In this document: positions 47,259 through 56,902 of the stretch, piece after piece
How positions within the stretch are numbered: position 1 is the first letter of the stretch
Layout of the letters: each line of letters opens with the position of its first letter
Program-made: the position numbers and the translations under genes
The notes under the pieces: model-generated
Told to the model about the DNA's origin: nothing
The model's input: the letters and a program-made list of their open reading frames with translations, nothing else
The model's database searches: none
Source of the DNA: Alphaproteobacteria bacterium
GTDB lineage: Bacteria > Pseudomonadota > Alphaproteobacteria > UBA828
DNA: 64,000 bases
Assembly (NCBI GenBank): GCA_022820945.1
Contig: JAJEEP010000127.1
Span: 1-64,000 of the forward strand
Reading direction: 5' to 3'

Positions 47259-50200
47259 TCAGTAGTAGTAACTGTTGTTGGCTTGTCCGGATCCGGCCGT
47301 GATCGCGTCGCCCGGCGCGGGCCCGGCCTGCACCAGGCGGGCGGTCACGGTGACGATCAGCTCCAGCTCGTCCGCCCGGGTCGAGGTGTGTCCGAACATC
47401 GCACCGAGCAGCGGCAGATCCTTGAGCACCGGCACCCCCGACTGCACTTCGTTCGAGGTGCTGCTGAAGAGCCCTGCGATCACGATCGACTCGCCGTCGC
47501 CCATCTCGACGGTAGTCTCGGCACGGCGCACGTTGATCACGGGGACGTTGACGCCACCAGCAACCTGCACCGAGTTATCCTGCGAGGGCTCGGAAACCTC
47601 GGGACGAACCGTAAGCTCGACCCTGCCGTCGTCAACGATCGTCGGTACGAAGTCCAGAACGACACCGTACTTCTTGTACTCGAAGACGATCACCCCGTCC
47701 TTGAAGCCGGACGGCAGCGGAAACTCACCACCCGAGAAGAAGGACGCGGTCTCGCCCGAGTTGGCGGTGACGTTGGGCCGGGCCAGCACGTTAGCAAGGC
47801 CCGCCTTCGCAAGCGCATCGACCATGCCGGTGATGCCGATCTCTTCCCACGTTCTCGATAGAATGAGGGACGGCGACGGCAATCCGTCTACCACTGCTTG
47901 CTCGGTCCTGTTCTGCCGTCCAATCCGGAATCCGCCCCTCAGGTCCCCTTCGGCAGAACGTCCGAAGAGCTCCCAGTTGAACCCGAATTCCTCGGCGATG
48001 GAGCGCTGCACCTCCGCGATCTGCACCTCCAGGTTCACCTGCAGAGGCCCGGCGATGCGCAGGTTGTTCTCCACCAGCGTGTCCGCAGGCAGCGAAACGG
48101 CGGCAAGTCGGTGCGCCCGATCGGCGACCGCAGCCGAGCTGACCTCGCCGCTCAGCGATACGCCATGCCCAAGATCGCGCACGTGGACGCGGTCGAACTC
48201 CGGATTACCCGCAAGGGCCGCACGAAGAGGTCCGGAATCCAGCACCACGCGCAGGTTGTTCTCGACCAGAGCGTCCTCAGGGAGCGTGGCAGCCGCAAGA
48301 CGGCCAGCACGCTCCGCTTCCGTCTGCGACCCCACCTCGCCGGTCAGCGCCACGCCTCGGTCGATCCGGTTGAGGCGGATGCTCTCGAAGCCCTCCTCCG
48401 CAACCATGAGCGCTTCGAGAGGCGCAAGATTCAACCCGACGTTCAGGTTGTCTTCCACCAGCATGCCTTCGGGCAGGGAAGCGGCGGCAAGACGCAGCGC
48501 CCGGTCTGCGGCTTTCGGCGAAGCGACATCGCCGGCCAGCGCGACGCCACGCGCGAGTTTCTGCACGTGCACCCGCTCAAGACCGGGTTCCCCGGCCAGG
48601 AGCGCCCGCAGCGGTTCGACGTCCGGCGCAATGCGCAGGCCGTTCTCGACCGCAATACCCTCGGGCAGCGAGGCCACGGCGAGCCGAAGTGCCCGATCCG
48701 ACGCTTCCACCGAGCCCACCTCGCCCGAGAGCGCCACGCCCCGTCCGATCCGTTTCACCCGGACGTTGCGCAAGTCCGGTACACCTGCAATGAGCACCCG
48801 CAGCGGCGCCAGATCCAGCCGCACGTTCAGGGTGTTCTCCACCAGAACGCCTTCCGGCACGGATGCCGCAGCCAGGCGAAGCGCCAGGTCGGCCGTCGCA
48901 TGCGAGTCGACATCCCCGCTGAGCACGACGCCACGCGCAAGGCGCTGAACCTGCACGCGTTCCAGATCGGACGATCCGGCCAGAAGCGCGCGCAGCGGCT
49001 CCACGTCCCACACCACGCGCAGGTTGTTCTCGACAGGCATGTCTTCCGGGAGAAGCGCGGCCGCGAGGCGGGAGGCCTGATCGGACGCCTCGGCCGAACC
49101 CACCTCGCCGATGAGCGCAACGCCGCGGCCTGTCCGCTGCACACGAACGTCCTTCAGACCGCGCTCGCCGGCCACCAGCGAGCGCAGAGGCGCGAGGTCC
49201 AGTCCCACGTGCAGGTTGTTCTCCACCGGCACGCCTTCCGGAAGTGAGGCTGCCGCCAGCCGGAGTGCGCGGCCTTCCGCCGCATGCGAGTCGACGTCGC
49301 CGGAAAGCGCCACGCCGCGCGCGAGCCGTTGAACCTGAACGCGATCCAGTCCGGGTTCACCGGCCAAGGCCGCGCGCAGGTGTTCGATGTCCGGGACCAC
49401 GCGCAGGCTGTTCTCCACCGGCACGCCTTCCGGGAGCGACGCCGTGGCGATCCGGTGCGCCCGTTCCGACGCCTCCGCCGAAGCGACCTCGCCGGTCAGC
49501 ACGACGCCTCTGCCCAGCTCCTGCACCTGAATGCGGTCCAGTTCGGGCTCGCCAGCCAGAACCGCGCGCAACGGACCGATGTCGAACACCACCCGAAGGT
49601 TGTTCTCCACCGGCAGGCTGTCGGGGATAGAGGCTGCGATCAGACGGTACGCCCGGTCGGACGCCTCTGCCGAAGCGACCTCGCCCGTGAGCGCCACGCC
49701 CTGGCCGACCCGCTGCACCTCGACTCCCTTCAGGCCGGACTCGCCGGCCATGAGCGCCTGGAGCGGCACGAGGTCCAGAACCACGCTCACATTGTTCTCG
49801 ACCAGCAGGCCACCCGGCAGTGAGGCAACGGCCAGACGGTGCGCCCGGTCCGCGGCCTCCGGCGAGGCGACCTCGCCGGCAAGCGCCACGCCTCGCGCTA
49901 GCCGCTGTACGCGGACTTGCTCCAGGCCGGGCTCCGCAGCGAGGACAGTGCGAAGCGGCTCGATGTCGAACTGCACGCGCAGGTTGTTCTCCACCAGGAG
50001 GCTCTCGGGAAGGGAGGCCACTGCCAGACGGTGCGCCCGATCGGCAGCGTCTGCCGAAGCGACCTCGCCCGTGAGCGCCACGCCCCGGCCGATGCGCCTC
50101 ACCTCGACGCCTTCGAGACCGCTCTCGCCCGACATGAGAGCGCGCAAAGGCCCCAGGTCCAGACCCACCTCAAGGTTGCTCTCCACAATCAGGCCTTCCG

Positions 50201-53200
50201 GCAGAGAGGCGGCGGCAAGCCGAGAGGCCCGATCTGCGGCCGCCGGCGAGGCGACCTCGCCGGCGAGCGCCACGCCTCGCGCGAGCTGCCGCAGCTGGAT
50301 CCCTTCCAGGCCCGGCTCGGCCGCCAGGACAGCGCGCAGGGGCTCGATGTCGAACTGCACGCGCAGGTTGTTCTCTACCAGCAGGTTCTCGGGGAGCGAG
50401 GCCACTGCAAGCCGATGTGCCCGATCGGCAGCGTCCGCCGAAGCGACCTCGCCGGTGAGCGCCACACCCCGGCCCACGCGCCGTGCCGCGACGCCCTCGA
50501 GGCCGGGCTCGCCGATCAGCAGCGCGCGCAGCGGATCGAGGTCCAGCCCTACGTCCAGGTTGTTCTCGATCAGCAGGCCTTCCGGCAGGGAGGCGGCGGC
50601 AAGCCGAAGCGCGCGGTCTTCCGCCGCAGGTGAGCCGACGTAGCCCGCAAGGGCCACCCCCCGGGCGAGCCGCTGGACATGCACGCGATCCAGGCCCGCT
50701 TCTCCGGCCAGAAGCACACGCAGAGGCACGATGTCGAACACGACCCGCAGGTTGTTCTCCACCGGAACGCTCTCCGGGAGAGCCGCCACGGCAAGCCGAT
50801 GCGCCCTATCGGCATCCTCTGCCGAGGCAACCTCGCCGGTGAGCGCCACGCCTCTGCCGACCCGCTGCACCTCGACGCCTTCAAGACCGGGCTCGCCGGC
50901 TATGAAAGCGCGCAGCGGCGAGAGATCGTCCAAACCGGGTTCGCCAGCCAGGAGGGCGCGAAGCGGCTCGAGACCAAGGCCTACGGTCAGATTGTTTTCG
51001 ACAAGCAGGCCTTCCGGAAGAGATGCGGAGGCCAGACCGAGCGCGCGCTCCGCCGCGACCGGCGAGTCGACGTAGCCTGACAGGGCCACGCCCCGGGCAA
51101 GCCGTTGCACCTGCACGCGTTCCAGACCGGCTTCACCGGCCAAAATCACACGCAGCGGCACAATATCGAACTCGACACGCAGGTTGTTTTCCACAGGAAC
51201 GGTTTCCGGTAGAGAGGCCACGGCAAGACGGTGCGCCCGATCGGCAACCTCTGGCGAAGCGACCTCGCCGGCGAGTGCTACACCCCTGCCGACCCGCCAG
51301 ACTTCGACATCGGCGAAGCCGGGCTCGCCCGCGAGCAGCGCCCGCAACGGTCCCAGATCCAATCCGACATCGAGGTTGTTCTCGATCAGCGTGTTCTCCG
51401 GGAGCGATGCCGTCGCGAGACCCAGCGCCCGATCCGCCTCCTCCTGCGAGTCGACATGCCCTGCGAGGGCGACGCCACGTGGGAGACGTTTCACCTGCAC
51501 GCCTTCCAGTCCGGGCTCCGAAGCGAAGACGGTGGTCAGGGGCTCTATGTCCGGCACCACGCGCAGGTTGTTCTCCACCGGAACGGTCTCCGGCAGAGCG
51601 GCCACGACTAGCCGCCGTGCCCTTTCGGCATCCTCTACCGAAGCCACCTTGCCCGTCAGCGCGACGCCGCGGCCGACGCGCCGCACCTCGACGCGTTCCA
51701 GGCCAGGTTCCCCGGTGATGAAGACGCGCAGAGGCGCGAGATCGTCCAGGCCGGGCTCGCCGGCCTGGAGTTCACGAAGCGGCTCAAGGCCCAGGCCTAC
51801 GGTCAGATTGTCTTGCACCGCCAAGCCTTCCGGGAGAGACGCGGAAGCCAGACCGCGCGCTCTCTCTGCCGCAACTGGCGAATCGACGTAGCCCGACAGA
51901 GCTACTCCCCGGGCAAGACGTTGCACCTGCACGCGCTCGAGCCCGGGCTCGCCCGCCAGGATCTCGAGCAGGGGTCCGGTGTCGAACACGATTCGAAGGT
52001 TGTTCTCGACCGGCAGGTCTTCTGGAAGCGTGGCCAAGGCGAGGCTGTGCGCCCTTTCGGATGTTTCTGCCGAGGCGACTTCACCGTTGAGGGCCACGCC
52101 CTGACCGAGCCGGCGGACCTCAATGCCTTCAAGACCGGGCTCGCCCGCCAGAAGCACGCGTAGCGGCGAAAGGTCCGCCACCCGCAGGTTGTTCTCCACC
52201 GGTACGCTCTCCGGTAGAAAGTCGACGGCGAGACGGCCCGCCAAGTCCACCAGAGCCGGCGAGGCGACTTCGCCCACAAGTGCGACCTCGTGCGTCAGGC
52301 TCTCCACGCGCACGCCTTGCAGGCCGGCCTCCCCGGCCAGAACAGCGCGCAGCGGCTCAAGGTCCGCCACCCGCAGGTTGTTCTCCACCGGCACGCTCTC
52401 CGGGAGAGACGCGACCGCAAGCCGATGCGCCAGGTCGGCGGACCGCGCCGAAGCGACTTCGCCGGTCAGAGCGACACCCCAAGCCACCTGCCGCACATGA
52501 ACGTGGGCCAGTCCGGTCTCGGCAGCAAGGAGAGCCCGCAGCGGCAAGAGATCGAGGACCAGGTTCAGATTATTCTCCACCAGCACGCCTTCCGGCAGAG
52601 AGGCTGCGGCCAGACGAAGGGCGCGGTTGGCAGCCTCCGGTGCGTCCACCTCGCCTGCAAGTGCCACACCGCGGGCCAGCCGCTGTACCTGAACTCGATC
52701 GAGCCCCGGCTTTGCAGCCAGAACCGTACGAAGAGGCCCGATGTCGATAGTCACCCGAAGGTTGTTCTCAACCGGGAGGCCTTCCGGAACCGCGGACAAG
52801 GCCAATCGACGCGCCCGATCGGCAACCTCTGCCGAAGCGACCTCTCCCGTAAGCACGACGCCCCTGCCGACCCGCTTGACCACGACGTCGGCAAGACCGG
52901 GCTCGCCCGTCAGAAGCGCACGCAACGGTCCCAGATCCAACCCGACGTCGAGGTTGTTCTCGATCAGCGTGCCCTCCGGGAGCGATGCCGTCGCGAGACC
53001 GAGCGCCCGATCCGCCCCCTCCTGCGACTCGACGTGCCCTGCGAGGGCGACGCCACGGGAGAGGCGTTTCACCTGGACGCCTGCCAGACCGGGCTCTGAA
53101 GCGAAGACGGTGGTCAGGGGCTCGGTGTCGAAAAACACTCGCAAGTTGTTCTCAGCCGAAATGGCCTCCGGAAGCGAGGTCACGGTGAGACTGTGCGCCC

Positions 53201-55739
53201 TTTCGGCTGCTTCTGCAGAAGCGACCTCACCGGTGAGCGCCACGCCCCGGCCGACCCGCCGGACCTCGACGTCGGCGAGACCGGGCTCGCCTGCGAGCAG
53301 CGCCCGCAACGGCTCCAGCTCCAACCCGACGTCGAGGTTGTTCTCGACCAGAGTGCCTTCGGGGAGCGAGGCCGTCGCGAGACCGAGCGCCCGATCCTCC
53401 GCCTCTTGCGAGTCGACATCCCCGGCAAGGGCAACACCTCTGGTGAGGCCTTCCACCTGCACCCCTTGCAGGCCGGGCTCTCCGGCCAACAGCGCGCGCA
53501 GGGGCTCAAGATCAAGAATGACCGACACGTCCCGCTCGAATACGGACCCGTCCTCGCCGAGCACCGAGACGGTGGTGCGGCCCAGGTTCCGCCCCATGAC
53601 GAACAGAACCCGCGGCGTGAGCAGCTGGACGTCGGCGATGTCGGGAGACGCAATCGCAACCGCCGCAGCGTCGACGCCAAGTGTGAGCCGCTGGCCCGTT
53701 CCCAGCAGAACTGTCCATTCGTCGCTCGGGGCCGGCTCCGGCGGTGCCGTCTCGGCAACCTGCGGGAGCCAGTCGTCGTGACCCTCCGATTCAACCGCCG
53801 TAAGGGCATGAAAGCCCGCTGCACTCCCTTTCGGCATCCACACCGAATCCCACAAGGGGTCGATATACGGCGAAGAGGCGGAGGCGAGCAGGAAGGGACG
53901 ATGGGCGGCAGGTGCAGCGGAGAACGGGTCGTAGTTCGAGTAGTCGTTCAGGATCGCTACGTTCACGACCAGCGTCGGGCCGGGTTCGGACCGGTGCGTT
54001 CCGCCCGCGCCTTCGATCGCGGCCAACTGCAGGCCCGAAGCCTGTGCCGTCGCGACGTCCGATGCGCCCTCGGGTGTTGCGCTGGTCGCTCCGGATTCGC
54101 GCGAGAGGGAGTCCGATGAAGACGGAGTCCGCAGGGACGCGTTGTTCTGCAGTGGCGGACCGTCGTGGGGGGAAACGGCCAGGAGAAGCGCATTCGCAGA
54201 CTGCAGCGGTTCGGTCTCGGATCGAAGCGCCGGTTCCCCCATCCCCGCCGTTGCGAAAGGGATGCCGGCGGCCCGGACCGCCCCGGCTTCGTGGATGTGC
54301 AGGGGCGCCCCCGGTGAGCTCGTGGCCGCGTCGGAGTCCTGCACGGCGGACCCGGACGAGACCTGGGCATGCGAGGACGCCGCAACCAGGACCAAACCGC
54401 TGCGGAGCGCGCCGTCAATTGGAAGCACATCCTCCACCGGCACCGCATCGGTCTCCGCATTGCCCGGCGGCGTCTCATCGGTAGATGTCGCTGAAGGTGG
54501 GCCTCCAGCCGGCGCATCGACTTCCAATACTCCTTCGCGTGATGTGCCTTCAGGATCGATGCGCAGCACGAGTACGTCGGACCACGAAGAGGAGCCGGAT
54601 CGAGTGACGGACGACGCTGGGACCTCGCGGGGAAGTGTAGCCGCGAGGGCGGGGATTGCAGCCCGCGGCGACCCGCGCTCCCCAACGGAGGGCTGGTATT
54701 CGGGCGTGCCTCGCTTGGAGGTCGGGACGGGATCTGCTGTCTCTTCCAGTGGCGGTTCGGACAAGACGGGTGCTGCCGGTGCCGCCGCGGGCCTCGCGGC
54801 CATCGTCGCCGGTGTAGCCGGGAACAAGCGGCCCCCGATCGTCAGCACGGGTCCCTCCGGGCCGGTGCGCAGGCCGCTGTCTGCAGGGTACGCTGCGGCG
54901 TCCGACGGCTCAGGGAGCGCCTTCATCTCAGTCAGCCGCAACAGAAGGCGCGGATCGAAGCGGTCGGGCGGCGGCGACAGGCGCCAGGCCTCGCCGATCA
55001 GGCTTTGCAGTGCCTGCCGGTCGCCTTCATCCCAATAGGACGTTGCGTAGGCCCCGTACGTGCGCTCCGCCTCGTCGATGCGCCCGGACGCGATGAGCAT
55101 GCGGATGAAGTTGGCCGCTATGCGGGAATGAGCGGACGGCTGGCGGAGAGCGCTTGCGTAGTGGGCTTCGGCGGTCGAGTAGTCTTCCTCGAAGACCGCG
55201 GCCACGGCGAGGCCGTTCTCGATCCAGGCGATGGTCGAGGAATCCTCCGCAAGGTCGCGCGCTGCCGCCAGGTACCGCCTGGCAGTCCCGCCGTCGCCCT
55301 GGGCCAGGGATGCGCGGGCGGCACCGAGTAGCGCCTCCGCCCTCATGCCGGGCGCATCGTCCGCCAGCTTCGCGGCCCGCCTGAAGTGGTCGCCGGCCTC
55401 GCCGGGCCTCTCCGTCTGCAGGGCGATGTAGCCAAGCCCGAGGAACGGCTCGGGCGCGTCGTCGAAGCGCTCGGCGAGCGCCAGGTAGAGCTTGTGCGCG
55501 ACCGCCGGCTGGCCGGCCGCGAGCGCGGCGGATGCGACCGACAGGTTGCTCTGCAGCAGCTGCTCGCCTCCTGGCGAGCGGCTCTCCCCGGACAGTCCCC
55601 AGCAGGCCGAAAGAGAGAACAGAACGGCAGCCATCGCCGCGGCGCGCCGGATGGCCTCGAACGGCCAGCCCCGTGCGTGCTCCTGGGGCTGCCCGGGTTT
55701 GGCCGGGACCGGATATCTGTCGGTGTGTGCCGTATTCAT
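47259..55739 (-). CDS. Giant TadD-CpaC fusion: TPR lipoprotein, 28 BON-like repeats, secretin
   Basis: 2826 aa from ATG 55739 (GGAG 8 bases upstream). Residues ~30-50 hold a lipoprotein signal (AAAMAAVLFSLSACWG). Residues ~60-290 are TPR-like and resemble TadD (LYLALAERFDDAPEPFLGLGYIAL, AAKLADD). Residues ~290-690 form a Pro/Ala/Ser-rich linker. Residues ~690-742 are the CpaC N-terminal domain (VLLGTGQRLTLGVDAAAVAI, ADVQLLTPRVLFVMG). Residues 743-2563 are 28 copies of a ~64-aa BON-like unit (next entry). Residues 2564-2826 are the secretin domain (VNLEVQIAEVQRSIAEEFGFNW, ANVLARPNVTANSGE, VGVPVLKDLPLLGAMF). Typical CpaC/RcpA proteins are 450-600 aa with one such unit. The secretin forms the outer-membrane pore for Tad/Flp pili. 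Confidence 0.85.
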   Translation of the reverse strand: MNTAHTDRYPVPAKPGQPQEHARGWPFEAIRRAAAMAAVLFSLSACWGLSGESRSPGGEQLLQSNLSVASAALAAGQPAVAHKLYLALAERFDDAPEPFLGLGYIALQTERPGEAGDHFRRAAKLADDAPGMRAEALLGAARASLAQGDGGTARRYLAAARDLAEDSSTIAWIENGLAVAAVFEEDYSTAEAHYASALRQPSAHSRIAANFIRMLIASGRIDEAERTYGAYATSYWDEGDRQALQSLIGEAWRLSPPPDRFDPRLLLRLTEMKALPEPSDAAAYPADSGLRTGPEGPVLTIGGRLFPATPATMAARPAAAPAAPVLSEPPLEETADPVPTSKRGTPEYQPSVGERGSPRAAIPALAATLPREVPASSVTRSGSSSWSDVLVLRIDPEGTSREGVLEVDAPAGGPPSATSTDETPPGNAETDAVPVEDVLPIDGALRSGLVLVAASSHAQVSSGSAVQDSDAATSSPGAPLHIHEAGAVRAAGIPFATAGMGEPALRSETEPLQSANALLLAVSPHDGPPLQNNASLRTPSSSDSLSRESGATSATPEGASDVATAQASGLQLAAIEGAGGTHRSEPGPTLVVNVAILNDYSNYDPFSAAPAAHRPFLLASASSPYIDPLWDSVWMPKGSAAGFHALTAVESEGHDDWLPQVAETAPPEPAPSDEWTVLLGTGQRLTLGVDAAAVAIASPDIADVQLLTPRVLFVMGRNLGRTTVSVLGEDGSVFERDVSVILDLEPLRALLAGEPGLQGVQVEGLTRGVALAGDVDSQEAEDRALGLATASLPEGTLVENNLDVGLELEPLRALLAGEPGLADVEVRRVGRGVALTGEVASAEAAERAHSLTVTSLPEAISAENNLRVFFDTEPLTTVFASEPGLAGVQVKRLSRGVALAGHVESQEGADRALGLATASLPEGTLIENNLDVGLDLGPLRALLTGEPGLADVVVKRVGRGVVLTGEVASAEVADRARRLALSAVPEGLPVENNLRVTIDIGPLRTVLAAKPGLDRVQVQRLARGVALAGEVDAPEAANRALRLAAASLPEGVLVENNLNLVLDLLPLRALLAAETGLAHVHVRQVAWGVALTGEVASARSADLAHRLAVASLPESVPVENNLRVADLEPLRAVLAGEAGLQGVRVESLTHEVALVGEVASPALVDLAGRLAVDFLPESVPVENNLRVADLSPLRVLLAGEPGLEGIEVRRLGQGVALNGEVASAETSERAHSLALATLPEDLPVENNLRIVFDTGPLLEILAGEPGLERVQVQRLARGVALSGYVDSPVAAERARGLASASLPEGLAVQDNLTVGLGLEPLRELQAGEPGLDDLAPLRVFITGEPGLERVEVRRVGRGVALTGKVASVEDAERARRLVVAALPETVPVENNLRVVPDIEPLTTVFASEPGLEGVQVKRLPRGVALAGHVDSQEEADRALGLATASLPENTLIENNLDVGLDLGPLRALLAGEPGFADVEVWRVGRGVALAGEVASPEVADRAHRLAVASLPETVPVENNLRVEFDIVPLRVILAGEAGLERVQVQRLARGVALSGYVDSPVAAERALGLASASLPEGLLVENNLTVGLGLEPLRALLAGEPGLDDLSPLRAFIAGEPGLEGVEVQRVGRGVALTGEVASAEDADRAHRLAVAALPESVPVENNLRVVFDIVPLRVLLAGEAGLDRVHVQRLARGVALAGYVGSPAAEDRALRLAAASLPEGLLIENNLDVGLDLDPLRALLIGEPGLEGVAARRVGRGVALTGEVASADAADRAHRLAVASLPENLLVENNLRVQFDIEPLRAVLAAEPGLEGIQLRQLARGVALAGEVASPAAADRASRLAAASLPEGLIVESNLEVGLDLGPLRALMSGESGLEGVEVRRIGRGVALTGEVASADAADRAHRLAVASLPESLLVENNLRVQFDIEPLRTVLAAEPGLEQVRVQRLARGVALAGEVASPEAADRAHRLAVASLPGGLLVENNVSVVLDLVPLQALMAGESGLKGVEVQRVGQGVALTGEVASAEASDRAYRLIAASIPDSLPVENNLRVVFDIGPLRAVLAGEPELDRIQVQELGRGVVLTGEVASAEASERAHRIATASLPEGVPVENSLRVVPDIEHLRAALAGEPGLDRVQVQRLARGVALSGDVDSHAAEGRALRLAAASLPEGVPVENNLHVGLDLAPLRSLVAGERGLKDVRVQRTGRGVALIGEVGSAEASDQASRLAAALLPEDMPVENNLRVVWDVEPLRALLAGSSDLERVQVQRLARGVVLSGDVDSHATADLALRLAAASVPEGVLVENTLNVRLDLAPLRVLIAGVPDLRNVRVKRIGRGVALSGEVGSVEASDRALRLAVASLPEGIAVENGLRIAPDVEPLRALLAGEPGLERVHVQKLARGVALAGDVASPKAADRALRLAAASLPEGMLVEDNLNVGLNLAPLEALMVAEEGFESIRLNRIDRGVALTGEVGSQTEAERAGRLAAATLPEDALVENNLRVVLDSGPLRAALAGNPEFDRVHVRDLGHGVSLSGEVSSAAVADRAHRLAAVSLPADTLVENNLRIAGPLQVNLEVQIAEVQRSIAEEFGFNWELFGRSAEGDLRGGFRIGRQNRTEQAVVDGLPSPSLILSRTWEEIGITGMVDALAKAGLANVLARPNVTANSGETASFFSGGEFPLPSGFKDGVIVFEYKKYGVVLDFVPTIVDDGRVELTVRPEVSEPSQDNSVQVAGGVNVPVINVRRAETTVEMGDGESIVIAGLFSSTSNEVQSGVPVLKDLPLLGAMFGHTSTRADELELIVTVTARLVQAGPAPGDAITAGSGQANNSYYY
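48051..53513 (-). repeat. Array of 28 BON-like coding repeats in the secretin
   Basis: Each unit is about 192 bp and encodes roughly: DLEPLRALLAGEPGL, three to five variable residues, V.V.RL.RGVALAGEV, S.E.ADRA.RLA.ASLPE, .VENNLRV. Two unit types alternate: A (QRLARGVALAG..D/S) and B (RRVGRGVALTGEVAS). The order reads A-B-A-B from the N-terminus, with a phase slip around unit 21. Two 15-residue partial copies (GLEPLRxLxAGEPGL) interrupt units 9/10 and 13/14. Units 3 and 11 are nearly identical, as are the junctions at 9/10 and 13/14, implying block duplication. Confidence 0.9.
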
Positions 55740-55773
55740 GATCGGGCTCCGGGACGATTTCCTGGCGGGGACT

Positions 55774-56859
55774 TCAGTCACATTCCACCTGCCGCAAAGC
55801 TTGGTCAGGGAAACTCGACGCCCAGGCATCGCGCAGGTCCTCGAAGCTGCCGGAAAGGCGCGCCTCGATCGTGGCGTACTCCTGGACCGTCATGGAATTG
55901 GGCTCCACCACGGGCGCGTAGCCGAGTTCCTCCAACCGTGCCACCCGCCGCGACGCGTTCGCCTCTTTGGCGTAAATGCCCAGAGAGACGGCGTTCTTCC
56001 TGGCACCCTTTGGAATCACCGCAATGTCACTCACGCCTTTCTCGCGCAGATCGCCGAGCGCCGCGTCGGCAGCCTTGCGGCTCTCGAAGGGCGGCAGGTA
56101 GACCCGGTACTCCCTGACTCTCTCGCGAGTGCCGTGCGAGACACGCGTTGCTTCCGCGCCGAGCGCCGCCAGCCACAGCCGTGCTTCCTCGACAGTGCCC
56201 AAGTCCAGGAACTCCCCCGTCGCCAGGCAGGCCGCGGCGACCGCCTCGTCGGCCAGCGCCGGCCTTTCGGGAATCGCGGGCGGCTCGTTGCCGGATGCTG
56301 GCTCCAACGCGGTCGCAGGCTCGGAGACGGTACCGGCCGCATCGCTCGCCTGCAGGATCTCCGTGCCGGGGTCGCCGTCGTCATCTCCATCCCTGGACCT
56401 GCCGTCGCGGAGCGCATGGCTCTGCGCATAGGCAAGCCTTGCAAGCTTCTCGTAGACTTCGCCCAGGTTGCGGTAGCCCACGGCCTCCGGGCGCCGTTCC
56501 AGGATTGCCGCCAGGACCGCCCGCGCCTCTTCCAGCCGGCCTTCGTCCACGTAGAGCACCGCGAGATTGTTGTGCGCCTCGAACATGTCGGGGAACTCCC
56601 GCGCGAGTCCGGAGAAGACGGCGATCGCTTCGCCCCTGTGTCCCTCCTGCACCCGAAGGACCCCGTGCAGCAGCCGCAGCTGCGCGTTGCCTGGCTCGTT
56701 CTCCAGCAGGGGATCGAGAACCCGCCGTGCCTCCGGATAGCGTCCTTCGGCGGCGAGCGAGAGCGCGCGGTCGAGGGTGTCGGCGGCCGCTGCGGCGGCA
56801 GACAACAGGACTCCCGCCAATACCGCGACGGCCACGAGGGCCTTGGCAATCCTGGTCAT
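55774..56859 (-). CDS. Exported TPR-SPOR protein
   Basis: 361 aa from ATG 56859, supported by GGAGGAGACC directly upstream. A signal peptide (ALVAVAVLAGVLLSAAAAAA) leads three or so TPRs (residues ~27-150: RALSLAAEGRYPEARRVLDPLL, LLHGVLRVQEGHRGEAIAVFSGL, EAHNNLAVLYVDEGRLEEARAVL). A Pro/Glu/Ala linker follows. A C-terminal region (VREYRVYLPPFESRKAADAALGDLREKGVSDI, LGIYAKEANASRRVARLEELGY) resembles a SPOR domain that binds denuded peptidoglycan. It lies upstream of the giant secretin, and the TPR part resembles TadD as well. It could guide secretin assembly through the cell wall. Confidence 0.7.
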   Translation of the reverse strand: MTRIAKALVAVAVLAGVLLSAAAAAADTLDRALSLAAEGRYPEARRVLDPLLENEPGNAQLRLLHGVLRVQEGHRGEAIAVFSGLAREFPDMFEAHNNLAVLYVDEGRLEEARAVLAAILERRPEAVGYRNLGEVYEKLARLAYAQSHALRDGRSRDGDDDGDPGTEILQASDAAGTVSEPATALEPASGNEPPAIPERPALADEAVAAACLATGEFLDLGTVEEARLWLAALGAEATRVSHGTRERVREYRVYLPPFESRKAADAALGDLREKGVSDIAVIPKGARKNAVSLGIYAKEANASRRVARLEELGYAPVVEPNSMTVQEYATIEARLSGSFEDLRDAWASSFPDQALRQVECD

Positions 56860-56902
56860 GGTCTCCTCCACTCTTTCCCACTGCCGGGGACGCTCACGCC
56901 CT

